This document shows, in pieces, positions 1-7,165 of a DNA stretch of 23,354 nucleotides (the stretch's first letter is position 1; every line of letters starts with the position of its first letter). The DNA is from Desulfobacteraceae bacterium. Lineage in GTDB: Bacteria > Desulfobacterota > DSM-4660 > Desulfatiglandales > JALVMZ01. The DNA lies in assembly GCA_027032655.1 (NCBI GenBank), contig JALVMZ010000628.1, positions 1-23,354 on the forward strand, written 5' to 3'. The position numbers and the translations under genes are program-made. Below the pieces are notes generated by a model that was given only the letters and a program-made list of their open reading frames with translations, did not search any database and had not been told where the DNA came from.

Positions 1-153
1 AAAGATTCATAAATAAATAAAAAATCATGGTAAATATAAAACAGTGCATTTAGTTAGTAGTCTTTAAGTATTCTTCTTTAACGGATAGATAGACCAATGC
101 ATCTTCAACTGGCGATTGAAAGACGGGATATCTATAATTTCAGTTATGTATTA
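1..153. other. AT-rich flank downstream of the copper ATPase gene
   Basis: No intact gene is seen here. On the minus strand a stop-to-stop frame from about 139 to 50 reads as a protein-like tail (RYPVFQSPVEDALVYLSVKEEY and on), but it has no start codon and a TGA closes it upstream. It may be the decayed C-terminus of a gene. There is no clear hairpin-plus-T-run terminator for the ATPase gene that ends at 154. Confidence 0.4.
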
Positions 154-2517
154 TTATATTAAGAGCTTGAATCTCCTGAGCCTTAAAGAATTTCCTACCA
201 CTGATATTGAACTGAAACTCATAGCCGCTGCTGCTATTACAGGACTCAGTAGAATACCAAAGAATGGATAAAGCACTCCACCAGCTATAGGCACACCCAG
301 TGAATTGTAAATAAAAGCGAAGAAAAGGTTCTGTTTAATATTTCTCATGGTGGCCTTGCTCAGCTTAATTGCCCTCACAATCCCCGTAAGATCTCCTTTT
401 ATAAGAGTTACTCCGGCGCTTTCCATGGCCACATCAGTGCCAGTTCCCATGGCAATGCCAACATGTGCCTGTGCAAGTGCTGGAGCATCATTAATTCCGT
501 CACCTGCCATTGCCACCACTCGCCCCTTATCCTGCAACTCTCGGATCACTCTGGCCTTTTGATCAGGAAGGACCTCTGCCACCACCTCGTCAATGTCCAG
601 CTTTCTGGCCACAGCCTCAGCGGTATGTCTACTGTCACCAGTTAGCATAACTATCCGAAGCCCTTCTCTGTGGAGTTCTTCAATGGCGCTGGGAGTGGTC
701 TCTTTTATTGGATCAGCAACGCAGATTAGAGCCTCAAGTCTGCCATCCACTGAGAGATACATTACAGTAGCTGCTTCTTCCTGAAGCTGGGATACCCTTT
801 CAGAAACAGATTCTGCATCTATTGATATCTCCTCCAATAGGGCCCTGTTGCCCAGTGCGACATGTCGGCCTTCTATGATGGCAGAGACTCCTTTCCCTGT
901 ATGGGATTTAAATTCTTCTGGTGAACTAAGGGGAACACCTAATTCCTTAGCGTATTGCACGATAGCTGTTCCAAGAGGATGTTCGCTGCCCTGCTCAAGA
1001 CTGGCAGCAAGGCTGAGACTTGTTTTTTCATCCAGATTACCCAAGAGCTCAATCCTGGTAATCTTGGGTTTCCCTTCGGTCAGTGTTCCGGTCTTATCCA
1101 CCACCAGAGTGTCCACTTTTCTCATTTGTTCAATTGCTTCGGCATCTTTGAATAGCACCCCCATTGTGGCCCCTTTTCCAGTTGCCACCATAATGGACAT
1201 AGGGGTGGCAAGACCCAGTGCGCACGGGCAGGCAATAATCAGGACAGATACTGCAGCGATTATGGCATGGGTCAGACGGGGATCAGGACCAACCAGTATC
1301 CATACCGTAAAAGAGATGAGCGAAATTGCTATTACCGCAGGGACAAAATACCCTGCCACTTTGTCTGCCAGATTCTGGATAGGGGCACGGCTTCGCTGGG
1401 CCTCTGCAACCATGTTTACAATCTGGGCCAGCAGTGTCTCTGCGCCCACCTTTTCAGCCTGCATAATGATACTGCCCGTCCCATTTACAGTGGCTCCAAC
1501 CACCCTGTCTCCCGGGGCTTTTGGCACAGGAATTGGTTCACCTGTTATCATGGATTCATCTACATTGGTTTTCCCTTCTATTACAATACCGTCCACGGGT
1601 ATCTTTTCACCTGGCCTGACCCTCAGTCTGTCCCCCTTTTTGACATGCTCTAAAGGGATATCTTCCTCAGAGCCATCTTCATTGACTTTTCTTGCCGTCT
1701 TAGGCGCCAAGCCTAAAAGGGCCTTTATGGCAGCCCCTGTCTGACTTCTTGCCTTGAGCTCCAGGACCTGACCCAGAAGTATGAGAACCACGATTACAGC
1801 GGCAGCCTCAAAATAAACCCCCACTGTTCCTTCTTCTGTTCTCAGGGACTCAGGGAATATCCATGGAAAAAAGGTGGCAATTAGACTGTAAATATACGCC
1901 ACTCCTACGCCCATTGCTATAAGGGTGAACATGTTGAGGCTTCTGTTTACCACAGACTGCCATCCCCTCAGAAAGAAAGGCCATCCAGCCCATAGGACCA
2001 CCGGTGTAGCCAGGATCAGCTCTATCCATTGATAGGTGTGTGCTGATGCAAATCTTTCTAAGAATCCACCTGGAAAGAAGATATATCTCATGGCAATAAG
2101 CACCAATGGAAGTGTGAGCACTGCACCAATCCAGAACCTCTTTTTCATGTCCAGATATTCTTCATTGTCTTCCTGTTCAGTGGGCATGACAGGCTCGAGA
2201 GCCATACCACATATGGGACATGAACCGGGCCCAACCTGGCGAACCTCAGGATGCATAGGGCATGTGTATATGCCTGTCCCTGCAACTTCTGCTGGCCTTT
2301 CCTCTTCCCTCTCATGAACGGGGAGAATATATTTTTCCGGATCTTCCTTGAATTTGTTGAGACACATATCACTGCAAAAATAAAAGACCTGACCTTTATG
2401 TTCATATTTCATGAACTCTGTTGGATCTGCTGTTTTCATACCACAGACAGGATCAACAAATTCATGATGTGAGGACTCTGTTTTGATTTCATGATGATGA
2501 TGTTCGTGTCCTTTCAT
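154..2517 (-). CDS. copA: Copper-translocating P1B-type ATPase with YHS and HMBD N-terminal domains
   Basis: This is a 787-residue inner-membrane P-type ATPase that should export Cu(I), or a similar soft metal, from the cytoplasm. In order: a His-rich start (residues 1-18), a YHS metal-binding domain (about 20-64, PVCGM and FCSDMC), a heavy-metal-binding domain (about 83-107, YTCPMHPEV and CPICGM), and transmembrane helices. These are followed by the actuator TGEP, the ion-binding CPC at 430-432 (ACPCALGLATP), the phosphorylated Asp474 in DKTGT, and the hinge GDGINDAPA. CPC is typical of the copper subgroup. The canonical ferredoxin-like CXXC domains are absent and replaced by YHS plus HMBD, as in many environmental CopA proteins. 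The start has AAGGAGG about eight bases upstream. It lies last in a minus-strand metal cluster behind palindromic elements. Silver specificity cannot be excluded. Confidence 0.93.
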   Translation of the reverse strand: MKGHEHHHHEIKTESSHHEFVDPVCGMKTADPTEFMKYEHKGQVFYFCSDMCLNKFKEDPEKYILPVHEREEERPAEVAGTGIYTCPMHPEVRQVGPGSCPICGMALEPVMPTEQEDNEEYLDMKKRFWIGAVLTLPLVLIAMRYIFFPGGFLERFASAHTYQWIELILATPVVLWAGWPFFLRGWQSVVNRSLNMFTLIAMGVGVAYIYSLIATFFPWIFPESLRTEEGTVGVYFEAAAVIVVLILLGQVLELKARSQTGAAIKALLGLAPKTARKVNEDGSEEDIPLEHVKKGDRLRVRPGEKIPVDGIVIEGKTNVDESMITGEPIPVPKAPGDRVVGATVNGTGSIIMQAEKVGAETLLAQIVNMVAEAQRSRAPIQNLADKVAGYFVPAVIAISLISFTVWILVGPDPRLTHAIIAAVSVLIIACPCALGLATPMSIMVATGKGATMGVLFKDAEAIEQMRKVDTLVVDKTGTLTEGKPKITRIELLGNLDEKTSLSLAASLEQGSEHPLGTAIVQYAKELGVPLSSPEEFKSHTGKGVSAIIEGRHVALGNRALLEEISIDAESVSERVSQLQEEAATVMYLSVDGRLEALICVADPIKETTPSAIEELHREGLRIVMLTGDSRHTAEAVARKLDIDEVVAEVLPDQKARVIRELQDKGRVVAMAGDGINDAPALAQAHVGIAMGTGTDVAMESAGVTLIKGDLTGIVRAIKLSKATMRNIKQNLFFAFIYNSLGVPIAGGVLYPFFGILLSPVIAAAAMSFSSISVVGNSLRLRRFKLLI

Positions 2518-2594
2518 TGGTTTCCTCCTTTTCCATGGGATAATATTCTTTGGCTCTTCTACAGATTAGTTGATTTTTAAGTTAAATTTATAGA

Positions 2595-2665
2595 GGCTAC
2601 CCGGGTCTTTGTTTCCGCTCAGAAGTCTCACTCCCGCCATTCGCTACAACAAAGACCCGGTAGCC
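2595..2665. repeat. Palindromic element 1 (long stem, 34-base loop)
   Basis: Left arm 2595-2613 (GGCTACCCGGGTCTTTGTT) pairs with right arm 2648-2665 (AACAAAGACCCGGTAGCC). The match is perfect except for one extra C on the left. The loop, read on the minus strand, contains GTAGCGAATGG, AGTGAG and TGAGCGG. These short motifs recur in the neighbouring element at 2689-2825. The stem is far longer than chance allows. It lacks a T-run, so it is not an ordinary intrinsic terminator. Confidence 0.75.
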
Positions 2666-2688
2666 ACATTTGCCAGTACTACCACCAT

Positions 2689-2825
2689 ATCAGGTGGATG
2701 GTATCTTCCTTGAGCGGCTTTATTTTTTTCTGATACATGGATGTAAATCAGAAAAAAATCAGCAGTGAGCGAAGCCATGGACGGCGTAGCGAACGGAAGC
2801 GAAAGGACGATACCATCTACCTGAT
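2689..2825. repeat. Palindromic element 2 (nested inverted repeats)
   Basis: The outer arms 2689-2705 (ATCAGGTGGATGGTATC) and 2809-2825 (GATACCATCTACCTGAT) pair with one G-T mismatch in 17. A perfect 12-base inner hairpin lies inside: 2723-2734 (TTTTTTTCTGAT) with 2747-2758. Between inner and outer arms are TGAGCGG, AGTGAGCGAAG and GTAGCGAACGG, motifs shared with element 1. This suggests a small dispersed palindromic repeat family, perhaps transcribed as a structured RNA. Confidence 0.7.
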
Positions 2826-2984
2826 TTCTGGAATATATTTCATGATAATTATATTCAACCATAATGATTATAATTTCTATTAGTTAGTATATTTCCTATC
2901 AATTAATCTGGAAAAGATCCGATTCTTTTAACTGTTCCCTTTTGGGGATAACTGCTGGATGGCATCTGGTTTATAATGTTAATG

Positions 2985-3338
2985 TCAGGAGAGAAGGAGC
3001 CTCTTTTTCTGCTCAAATTCCTCTGTATCAATCTCACCTCTTGCATAACGCTCCTTTAGAATTTCGAGAGCACGAGATTCATCAACTCTTCTATCCTGTT
3101 TGCTCTCAGTGCTACGAACAAGCCACCTTATGAAAAATACAAGAGCAATAATTATTAGAATCCAAAAAACCATCATAAATATACCTCCGAACCAGCCCAT
3201 GCCCCAGGTTCCCATCATGCCGGGACCCATGCCCCAATAGCCGCCCTGGGCCATTACGAACTTAGAGGAAAAGGTTAATGTTATTAAGGTCATAAAGACC
3301 ACTGTTAAATATCTCCCTAAAAGAATTATTAACCTCAT
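2985..3338 (-). CDS. Membrane-anchored SHOCT-domain protein with Met/Gly-rich segment
   Basis: This is a 117-residue envelope protein. Residues 1-31 form a signal peptide or first membrane helix ending near FVMAQ. Residues 32-50 are rich in Gly, Met and Trp (YWGMGPGMMGTWGMG). A strong transmembrane helix follows at about 51-72 (IFMMVFWILIIIALVFFIRW). The C-terminus (about 88-116, ALEILKERYARGEIDTEEFE) is a short amphipathic SHOCT domain, a family found at the ends of many small membrane proteins and thought to mediate oligomerisation. The Met-rich patch resembles copper-contacting motifs in the 188-residue neighbour upstream. A good Shine-Dalgarno (GAGGA) precedes the start, and a sigma-54-like promoter lies about 40 bases upstream. 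The role is inferred from the copper context only. Confidence 0.8.
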   Translation of the reverse strand: MRLIILLGRYLTVVFMTLITLTFSSKFVMAQGGYWGMGPGMMGTWGMGWFGGIFMMVFWILIIIALVFFIRWLVRSTESKQDRRVDESRALEILKERYARGEIDTEEFEQKKRLLLS

Positions 3339-3374
3339 TATATCCTCCTCTTTATTGCCTTTACTGTTAATAAA

Positions 3375-3390
3375 TGCAAATTATATGCCA
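3375..3390 (-). promoter_or_regulatory. Sigma-54-type promoter before the SHOCT gene
   Basis: The minus strand reads TGGCATATAATTTGCA. This gives the -24 TGGCA and -12 TTGCA boxes with the canonical 11-base offset from one box start to the next. Transcription would start about 25 bases before the SHOCT start codon. An inverted repeat TGCCACATTGTGGCA (3386-3400) overlaps the -24 box and could be an operator. Confidence 0.55.
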
Positions 3391-3400
3391 CATTGTGGCA
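3386..3400. repeat. Inverted repeat overlapping the -24 box
   Basis: TGCCACA-T-TGTGGCA is a perfect 7+1+7 palindrome. It shares TGCCA with the promoter -24 element. It may be an operator, or simply a small hairpin of no function. Confidence 0.4.
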
Positions 3401-3523
3401 GTCAAATCATTTCATCTATATAAGGGAATTAAAGCTCTGGTTAATAAAAAATATATGTTACCCCTGGATAATTAATATCCATTATTGAGGATAATCTGAT
3501 TATTTTCTATACATATAACTCTT

Positions 3524-4293
3524 TTAATCAAACAGATGCTCCATTCTCAGGTGGGCCCACCTGTGGGTTATGTGGCAGCGCCAGCATTCTTTTACCTGAA
3601 TATGCTGGATTTCTTCACCCTGGGAGAGTGTATGCCCTTCAAGAATCTCTGCCCAGAAACGCTCATCAAGGTGTGATTGTGGTGGCCGGTGGCATCTGTA
3701 ACATTCTCTTTCTTCATCCCTGGGATGTCTGAATCCCACCACTTTCCAGGTCTTGATACCATGACACTGCCTGCAGTTAATACCAAAAAGCCCTTTGTGA
3801 GGATCCAGATGACACTGTTTACACAGTAGTTTTCCGTTGAACAGGGTGTGATCAACCTTTGAGATGGAGATACCTCTTCCCATGTGTTCAAAATGACACT
3901 TGGTGCAAAAACGCCCAGCCTCATGAAATTGAAGTTCGGGCTTGAAAATTTATGGTTAATTAGTTTTAATATCTTCTTTGTTCGTCTGTATCGTAAGACG
4001 AATACAATGAGAACACCTCATGCAAAAATCAACAATAGAATCATGGTAAAAAAGTGCCCCCAGGACATACCCAGGATACCTTCTCTCTGTTCCAAATACT
4101 TGGGAGAGATTTTCATCTTATCCCTGAACCATTGGATATCTCTTTCCCCTCTTTCACTTACCATGATAATGATCTGATTGCAGTGTAAGATATCCTGTTT
4201 GAAAAAATAAGAAGGCATGTATCTGGTATTAAAGTCAAGAGGGCAAACTCCTCCCACTAAGTTAAAAACAAAGAACCATATTAGAGCATTCAA
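3524..4293 (-). pseudogene. Broken multihaem cytochrome c with N-terminal membrane anchor
   Basis: Two disabling changes split one gene. The upstream part starts at TTG 4293 behind AAGGA and encodes about 91 residues, beginning with a signal-like stretch and ending in a membrane helix (GHFFTMILLLIFA). It stops at TGA 4020-4018 in the middle of that helix. Reading past it continues the helix and a basic stop-transfer (GVLIVFVLRYRRTKK). About 70 bases later the frame must shift (between about 3949 and 3920, near an AAATTTTC run) to reach the haem frame. That frame contains five CXXCH motifs: CTKCH, CKQCH, CRQCH, CYRCH and CWRCH, ending at 3524. The ATG at 3883 lies after the first CXXCH and so is not a credible native start. 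A periplasmic electron-transfer protein was probably encoded. Sequencing error is the alternative. Confidence 0.72.
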
Positions 4294-4312
4294 TCGTTAC
4301 ATCCTTTCTATA

Positions 4313-4879
4313 TTATCTTAGATAAACAGAGGTCATCCATCCGGTTGACTTATCCACAAAGATCTTATCCACCAGTGCGCCCTCTTTCTTTGTAACTATA
4401 TCAGCCACAAATCCATTGCCTTTATCTCTAATCTTGCCAAGTTTGAGATTTGGATTTTTTGTGCTTTTCAGGTAATTCTCAAGAATACCTTTTACATCCT
4501 TTTCTGTAAGCTGTTTTTGCTGTCCTGGCACATACTGAGGCGCCATTCCCTGACCGGGTCCCATCATTCCTGGACCCATCATGCCATAGCCCATCATACT
4601 GCGTCCCATCATGCCGGGTCCCATCATCATACCATAACCCATCCCATATCCGCTCCTCGGAAGAGGCCTTCCACAATACGGACAATAATTCCACTGTCCA
4701 TATCCTCCCTGCCCCATCATGCCATAACCTCCTTGCCCCATCATACCTGGACCCATGGTTCCATAACCACCCTGCCCCATCATTCCACGACCCATCATCT
4801 GCGCATTCAGTGGAGCTCCAAATACCAGAAAAAGGGCCAATACTGTGAATACAAAGACTGAAATTGTAATCTTTTTCAT
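4313..4879 (-). CDS. Secreted Met/Gly-rich protein with C-terminal PepSY-like domain
   Basis: This 188-residue protein has a clear signal peptide (residues 1-26, MKKITISVFVFTVLALFLVF... then PLNAQ). A low-complexity region (about 27-120) follows, built of repeated MGPGMM, GQGGYG and GRGMM units. It contains one small Cys pair region, YCPYCGRPLP. The C-terminal about 65 residues (LTEKDVKGILENYLKSTKNPN onward, VADIVTKKEG, VDKIFVDKSTGW) look like a PepSY-type alpha/beta domain. Methionine repeats bind Cu(I) or Ag(I) in known periplasmic proteins, so a copper-buffering role is inferred. A strong Shine-Dalgarno AAGGAGG lies ten bases before ATG. It sits 142 bases behind the oxidase gene and is presumably co-transcribed with it. 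The exact family name is uncertain. Confidence 0.82.
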   Translation of the reverse strand: MKKITISVFVFTVLALFLVFGAPLNAQMMGRGMMGQGGYGTMGPGMMGQGGYGMMGQGGYGQWNYCPYCGRPLPRSGYGMGYGMMMGPGMMGRSMMGYGMMGPGMMGPGQGMAPQYVPGQQKQLTEKDVKGILENYLKSTKNPNLKLGKIRDKGNGFVADIVTKKEGALVDKIFVDKSTGWMTSVYLR

Positions 4880-4983
4880 TTTATCATTCCTCCTTAAAAA
4901 ATTTTAGCGTTCTGTTCAAATTCATTTTTAATTATTAACTCGAATTTTTATATTGCCATAAATAAATTTTATTTAAGACCTGT

Positions 4984-4996
4984 ATCACCTCCTTTC
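4984..4996 (-). promoter_or_regulatory. Orphan strong Shine-Dalgarno-like sequence
   Basis: On the minus strand GAAAGGAGGTGAT is nearly a full complement of the 16S rRNA 3' tail. It lies just after the oxidase stop codon, with no credible gene behind it. The next gene begins about 105 bases later and has its own AAGGAGG. It could be left from a lost small gene, or be a ribosome standby site. Confidence 0.4.
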
Positions 4997-5021
4997 ACAT
5001 AATCATTTTTATTATTATCAG

Positions 5022-6449
5022 TTAACTGCTTTCATAAACCACCATATTGGCCATGCCTGCTGCCAGATGATATAGGTTGTGGCAGTGATGAAACCAGTTG
5101 CCTCGGTTATCTGCGATAAATTCAATCTCTAACCTTCTCATGGGATCCACTATAACGGTATCCTTCAGTATCCACAGTTCTCTTGGAATAGAAGGATTCC
5201 TGATTCTGAAAAAATGTCCATGCAGGTGCATGGGGTGTGGCATCATGCTGTGATTCCAGTAACTAAGCTTAACAAGCTCACCTTTTTTAACAGAGAGTCT
5301 GTCAGCATTGGGATATATCCTCCCATTTATGGTCCAGTAGGGAGAGTGCATGCCCCCGCTCAATACCTGTCTGTAGCCCCTCTCAGGATATCTCTTATCA
5401 GGGCCTGTGTAAGGTATCTTTGAGCGCATATCCCAGTAGGAAGCATATCTTAAAGGCGGTATGAAACTGGGAGGCACAGGTTCCTTTGCCCTGATTCCTT
5501 TATAGAGAATGGGAACCTTAAGCTGACTTTCCCCATCTCCTGTATCCATGGCCGAAAGGAGCCAGAACCCCGGGTTATCTGCTCTGAATTCCACATCGTA
5601 ACGCTCACCCATGCCTATTCGAAGCACATCCGTGTTTATTGGTTCAATGGGATTTCCATCTGCATGGGTTATGGTGAGTATATGGCCTGCAAGTCTAAGG
5701 TTATATATGGTGGATGATGATGGATTCATTATTCTCAGTTTCACTCTTTCACCTTTTTTTACAATTAGAGGCTCAATGGCAGGGTAAATTCTTCCATTTA
5801 CAGCATAACCATCATATACTGGCTCAGTTAATGGAACTGATGAGGAGTGGAAATTTCTTCTTCTCATCATCCCCATCCCCATAGTTCGTCTTCTCTTGGT
5901 GGCAGGACCACCTCCATCCTGCATTACCCAATCTTCCAGCATTAAAGTATAATCCCTATCGTAATCTCCAGGATTATGGGATGGTTCTATTATAAGTGGA
6001 CCGTATAAACCCTGATCCAGTTGATATCCCACATGGGAATGATAGATAAATGAACCTGCTGGCCTTGCTTCAAATTCATAGATAAAGGATTTCCCAGGAG
6101 ATATGCCAGCCTGAGTCACCCCGGGCACACCATCCATGGCATTGGGAACAGGGAGTCCATGCCAGTGAATTGTGGTCTCTTCAGGCAGTGAATTGTGCAG
6201 GAATACCCGTATTATCTCCCCTTCTTTCACTCGAATCTCAGGCCCTGGGATCTGGCCATTATAGGTCCATGCAACAAAATCAGGTCCTCTTCCCAGGTTT
6301 ACCCTGGCAGGTGAAGTAGTGAAATTAAATTCGTTGACTCTTTTTGAGTTCTCTTCTGCCTTTAAAGTGCCGAGTTTTATCCCCGGGAATTGAAATGCAA
6401 TTCCAACTCCAATTGCTGCCCTTAGAAATTCCCTTCTTGTAATATCCAT
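5022..6449 (-). CDS. Tat-exported multicopper oxidase (CueO/CopA-oxidase type)
   Basis: This 475-residue periplasmic oxidase likely oxidises Cu(I), or phenolic or metal substrates, using O2. I start it at ATG 6449 (MDITRREFLRAA). That places AAGGAG seven bases upstream and puts the twin-arginine motif TRREFL at residues 4-9. An in-frame ATG ten codons earlier lacks a ribosome site. Copper ligands are complete: HWH at 95-97, HSH at 137-139, HPMHLHGH near 405, and HCH 455-457 with C456, H461 and axial M466. This gives one T1 site and a trinuclear centre in a three-cupredoxin layout. A Met/Arg-rich patch (MGMGMMRRR) lies near residue 195. It is the first gene of the copper cluster, behind a sigma-54-like promoter. 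An O2-using enzyme beside cytochrome remnants suggests defence against transient oxygen or copper stress. Confidence 0.92.
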   Translation of the reverse strand: MDITRREFLRAAIGVGIAFQFPGIKLGTLKAEENSKRVNEFNFTTSPARVNLGRGPDFVAWTYNGQIPGPEIRVKEGEIIRVFLHNSLPEETTIHWHGLPVPNAMDGVPGVTQAGISPGKSFIYEFEARPAGSFIYHSHVGYQLDQGLYGPLIIEPSHNPGDYDRDYTLMLEDWVMQDGGGPATKRRRTMGMGMMRRRNFHSSSVPLTEPVYDGYAVNGRIYPAIEPLIVKKGERVKLRIMNPSSSTIYNLRLAGHILTITHADGNPIEPINTDVLRIGMGERYDVEFRADNPGFWLLSAMDTGDGESQLKVPILYKGIRAKEPVPPSFIPPLRYASYWDMRSKIPYTGPDKRYPERGYRQVLSGGMHSPYWTINGRIYPNADRLSVKKGELVKLSYWNHSMMPHPMHLHGHFFRIRNPSIPRELWILKDTVIVDPMRRLEIEFIADNRGNWFHHCHNLYHLAAGMANMVVYESS

Positions 6450-6716
6450 GTTTAATCTCCTTGAGAGTTTGTATCTCAAGCAAACTTGAGAATCACTTTA
6501 TTATGTTGCAAGATAAATGCCATTTAATAATCACAGGAGCTAACTTATTAAAAATAAAGGATTATTTATGATTCCTATTTTTTATTAACATAAAATATCA
6601 ACCGGTTATTGTTTACTTTTTCATCAGCCTATCCCTGATCTGAGTAAAAAGTATTCATAAGCTTAAAAACATGTTGAATTAAAAAAACATCTTCTATAAA
6701 ATAAAACAAATAGAAT
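6450..6716. other. Intergenic control region between oxidase gene and tRNA-His
   Basis: This region is AT-rich and has no open frame of interest. It holds the sigma-54-like site for the oxidase gene on the minus strand and, on the plus strand, a possible tRNA promoter. That promoter has TTGAAT at 6674-6679 and TATAAA at 6695-6700, but the 15-base spacing is short. CAACCGGTTATTG near 6600-6612 contains an 8-base palindrome. Confidence 0.4.
6507..6522 (-). promoter_or_regulatory. Sigma-54-type promoter before the multicopper oxidase
   Basis: The minus strand reads TGGCATTTATCTTGCA, with -24 TGGCA and -12 TTGCA at canonical spacing. The predicted start is near 6495, about 45 bases before the oxidase ATG. 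The same spacing and boxes occur before the SHOCT gene (3375-3390), which suggests shared control by a sigma-54 activator. A perfect AACCGGTT palindrome at about 6600 could be an upstream binding site. Confidence 0.58.
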
Positions 6717-6792
6717 GGTGGGTGTAGCTCAGCGGTAGAGCACTGGGTTGTGGCCCCAGGAGTCGTGGGTTCGATCCCCATCATCCACCCCA
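6717..6792 (+). tRNA. hisT: tRNA-His (anticodon GTG), CCA encoded
   Basis: The cloverleaf is complete. The acceptor arm GTGGGTG (6718-6724) pairs with CATCCAC (6782-6788). The extra G at 6717 pairs with discriminator C 6789, the G-1:C73 identity pair specific to tRNA-His. The anticodon stem CTGGG/CCCAG encloses loop TTGTGGC with anticodon GTG. The T arm has the TTCGATC loop, and the 3' CCA is encoded at 6790-6792. Confidence 0.97.
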
Positions 6793-6800
6793 GGGACAAT

Positions 6801-6826
6801 AAAAAGGGGATTTAATCCCCTTTTTT
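6801..6826 (+). terminator. Symmetric intrinsic terminator after tRNA-His
   Basis: AAAAAGGGGATT and AATCCCCTTTTT are perfect 12-base inverted arms separated by one base, ending in six T. The A-run on the other side lets it also serve the minus strand, so it is probably bidirectional. It lies nine bases after the tRNA CCA. Confidence 0.85.
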
Positions 6827-6836
6827 CATTATCAGA

Positions 6837-7119
6837 CTATGTGCCCATAAAGATCTTCTTTATCATGCTCATGAGGATTTCTGGCTTCATGGGTTTCTCT
6901 ATATAACCTTCAGGCGGTGGGAGAGGGGCTGCCCCCACTTTTCTGAGGCATAAAAATATCAAGAAGAATCAGATCAGGCCTTTCAGAAATTGCCCTTTTT
7001 ATCCCCTCATCTCCATTCATGGCAATCAGGGGGACAAAACCCATCTCTTGAAGCATGGATGATGCAAATTTCATCAAGATATGATAATCTTTGTTGACAA
7101 GCGGAATTTTATGGTTAAT
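6837..7119 (-). pseudogene. Response-regulator receiver domain pseudogene with internal deletion
   Basis: Read on the minus strand, a frame opening after TAG 7122-7120 gives a receiver N-terminal half: KIPLVNKDYHILMKFASSML, then GFVPLIAMNGDEGIK and RPDLILLDIFMPQKSGG. The D-x-x-MPxxSG phosphorylation site is recognisable, and the frame then hits TGA. A second frame resumes at once with PPEGYIEKPMKPEILMSMIKKIF and stops at 6837, giving the K-P motif and last helix of the same fold. About 40 residues (alpha-3 to beta-5) are missing, which fits a deletion that also shifted the frame. The usual acidic pair is changed to NKD, and there is no ATG at the start. It is a decayed CheY-like domain, not a working gene. 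Confidence 0.75.
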
Positions 7120-7165
7120 CTATACTTAAATGATATATATTAATATCTTATAAAAGGAGCATATC

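Larger units (their letters stand above)
2518..2984. other. Intergenic region holding two palindromic elements, no gene
   Basis: This 467-base gap separates the SHOCT gene from the copper ATPase. It contains two large inverted repeats (2595-2665 and 2689-2825). The short open frame on the minus strand at 2644-2862 is formed by the repeat itself and resembles no protein I know. No promoter for the ATPase was recognised, so its transcript may enter from upstream through these structures. Confidence 0.6.

Noticed and set aside
848..1744. Long open frame on the plus strand opposite the copper ATPase gene
   Set aside because: It is antisense to well-conserved ATPase domains, its translation is Ser/Thr/Pro-rich with no domain, and it has no ribosome site. 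It is a shadow of the real gene.
2644..2862. 72-residue minus-strand frame in the ATPase upstream gap
   Set aside because: It runs through both arms of palindromic element 2, has no ribosome site and resembles no protein. The repeat explains the open frame.
4018..4020. TGA in the cytochrome gene as selenocysteine or recoded codon
   Set aside because: It falls inside a hydrophobic membrane helix, where Sec would be strange, and no SECIS-like hairpin is evident. Because a frameshift follows, inactivation or sequence error is simpler. Other genes here use TGA as a normal stop.
4517..4861. His/Ser-rich plus-strand frame opposite the Met-rich gene
   Set aside because: The His-Ser repeats are the reverse complement of ATG/GGT-rich Met-Gly repeats. 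The minus-strand product has a signal peptide and Shine-Dalgarno, so that strand is the coding one.
4984..4996. ATCACCTCCTTTC on the plus strand as the 3' end of a 16S rRNA gene
   Set aside because: No other 16S sequence is next to it. On the minus strand it is just a very strong Shine-Dalgarno-like sequence between two genes.
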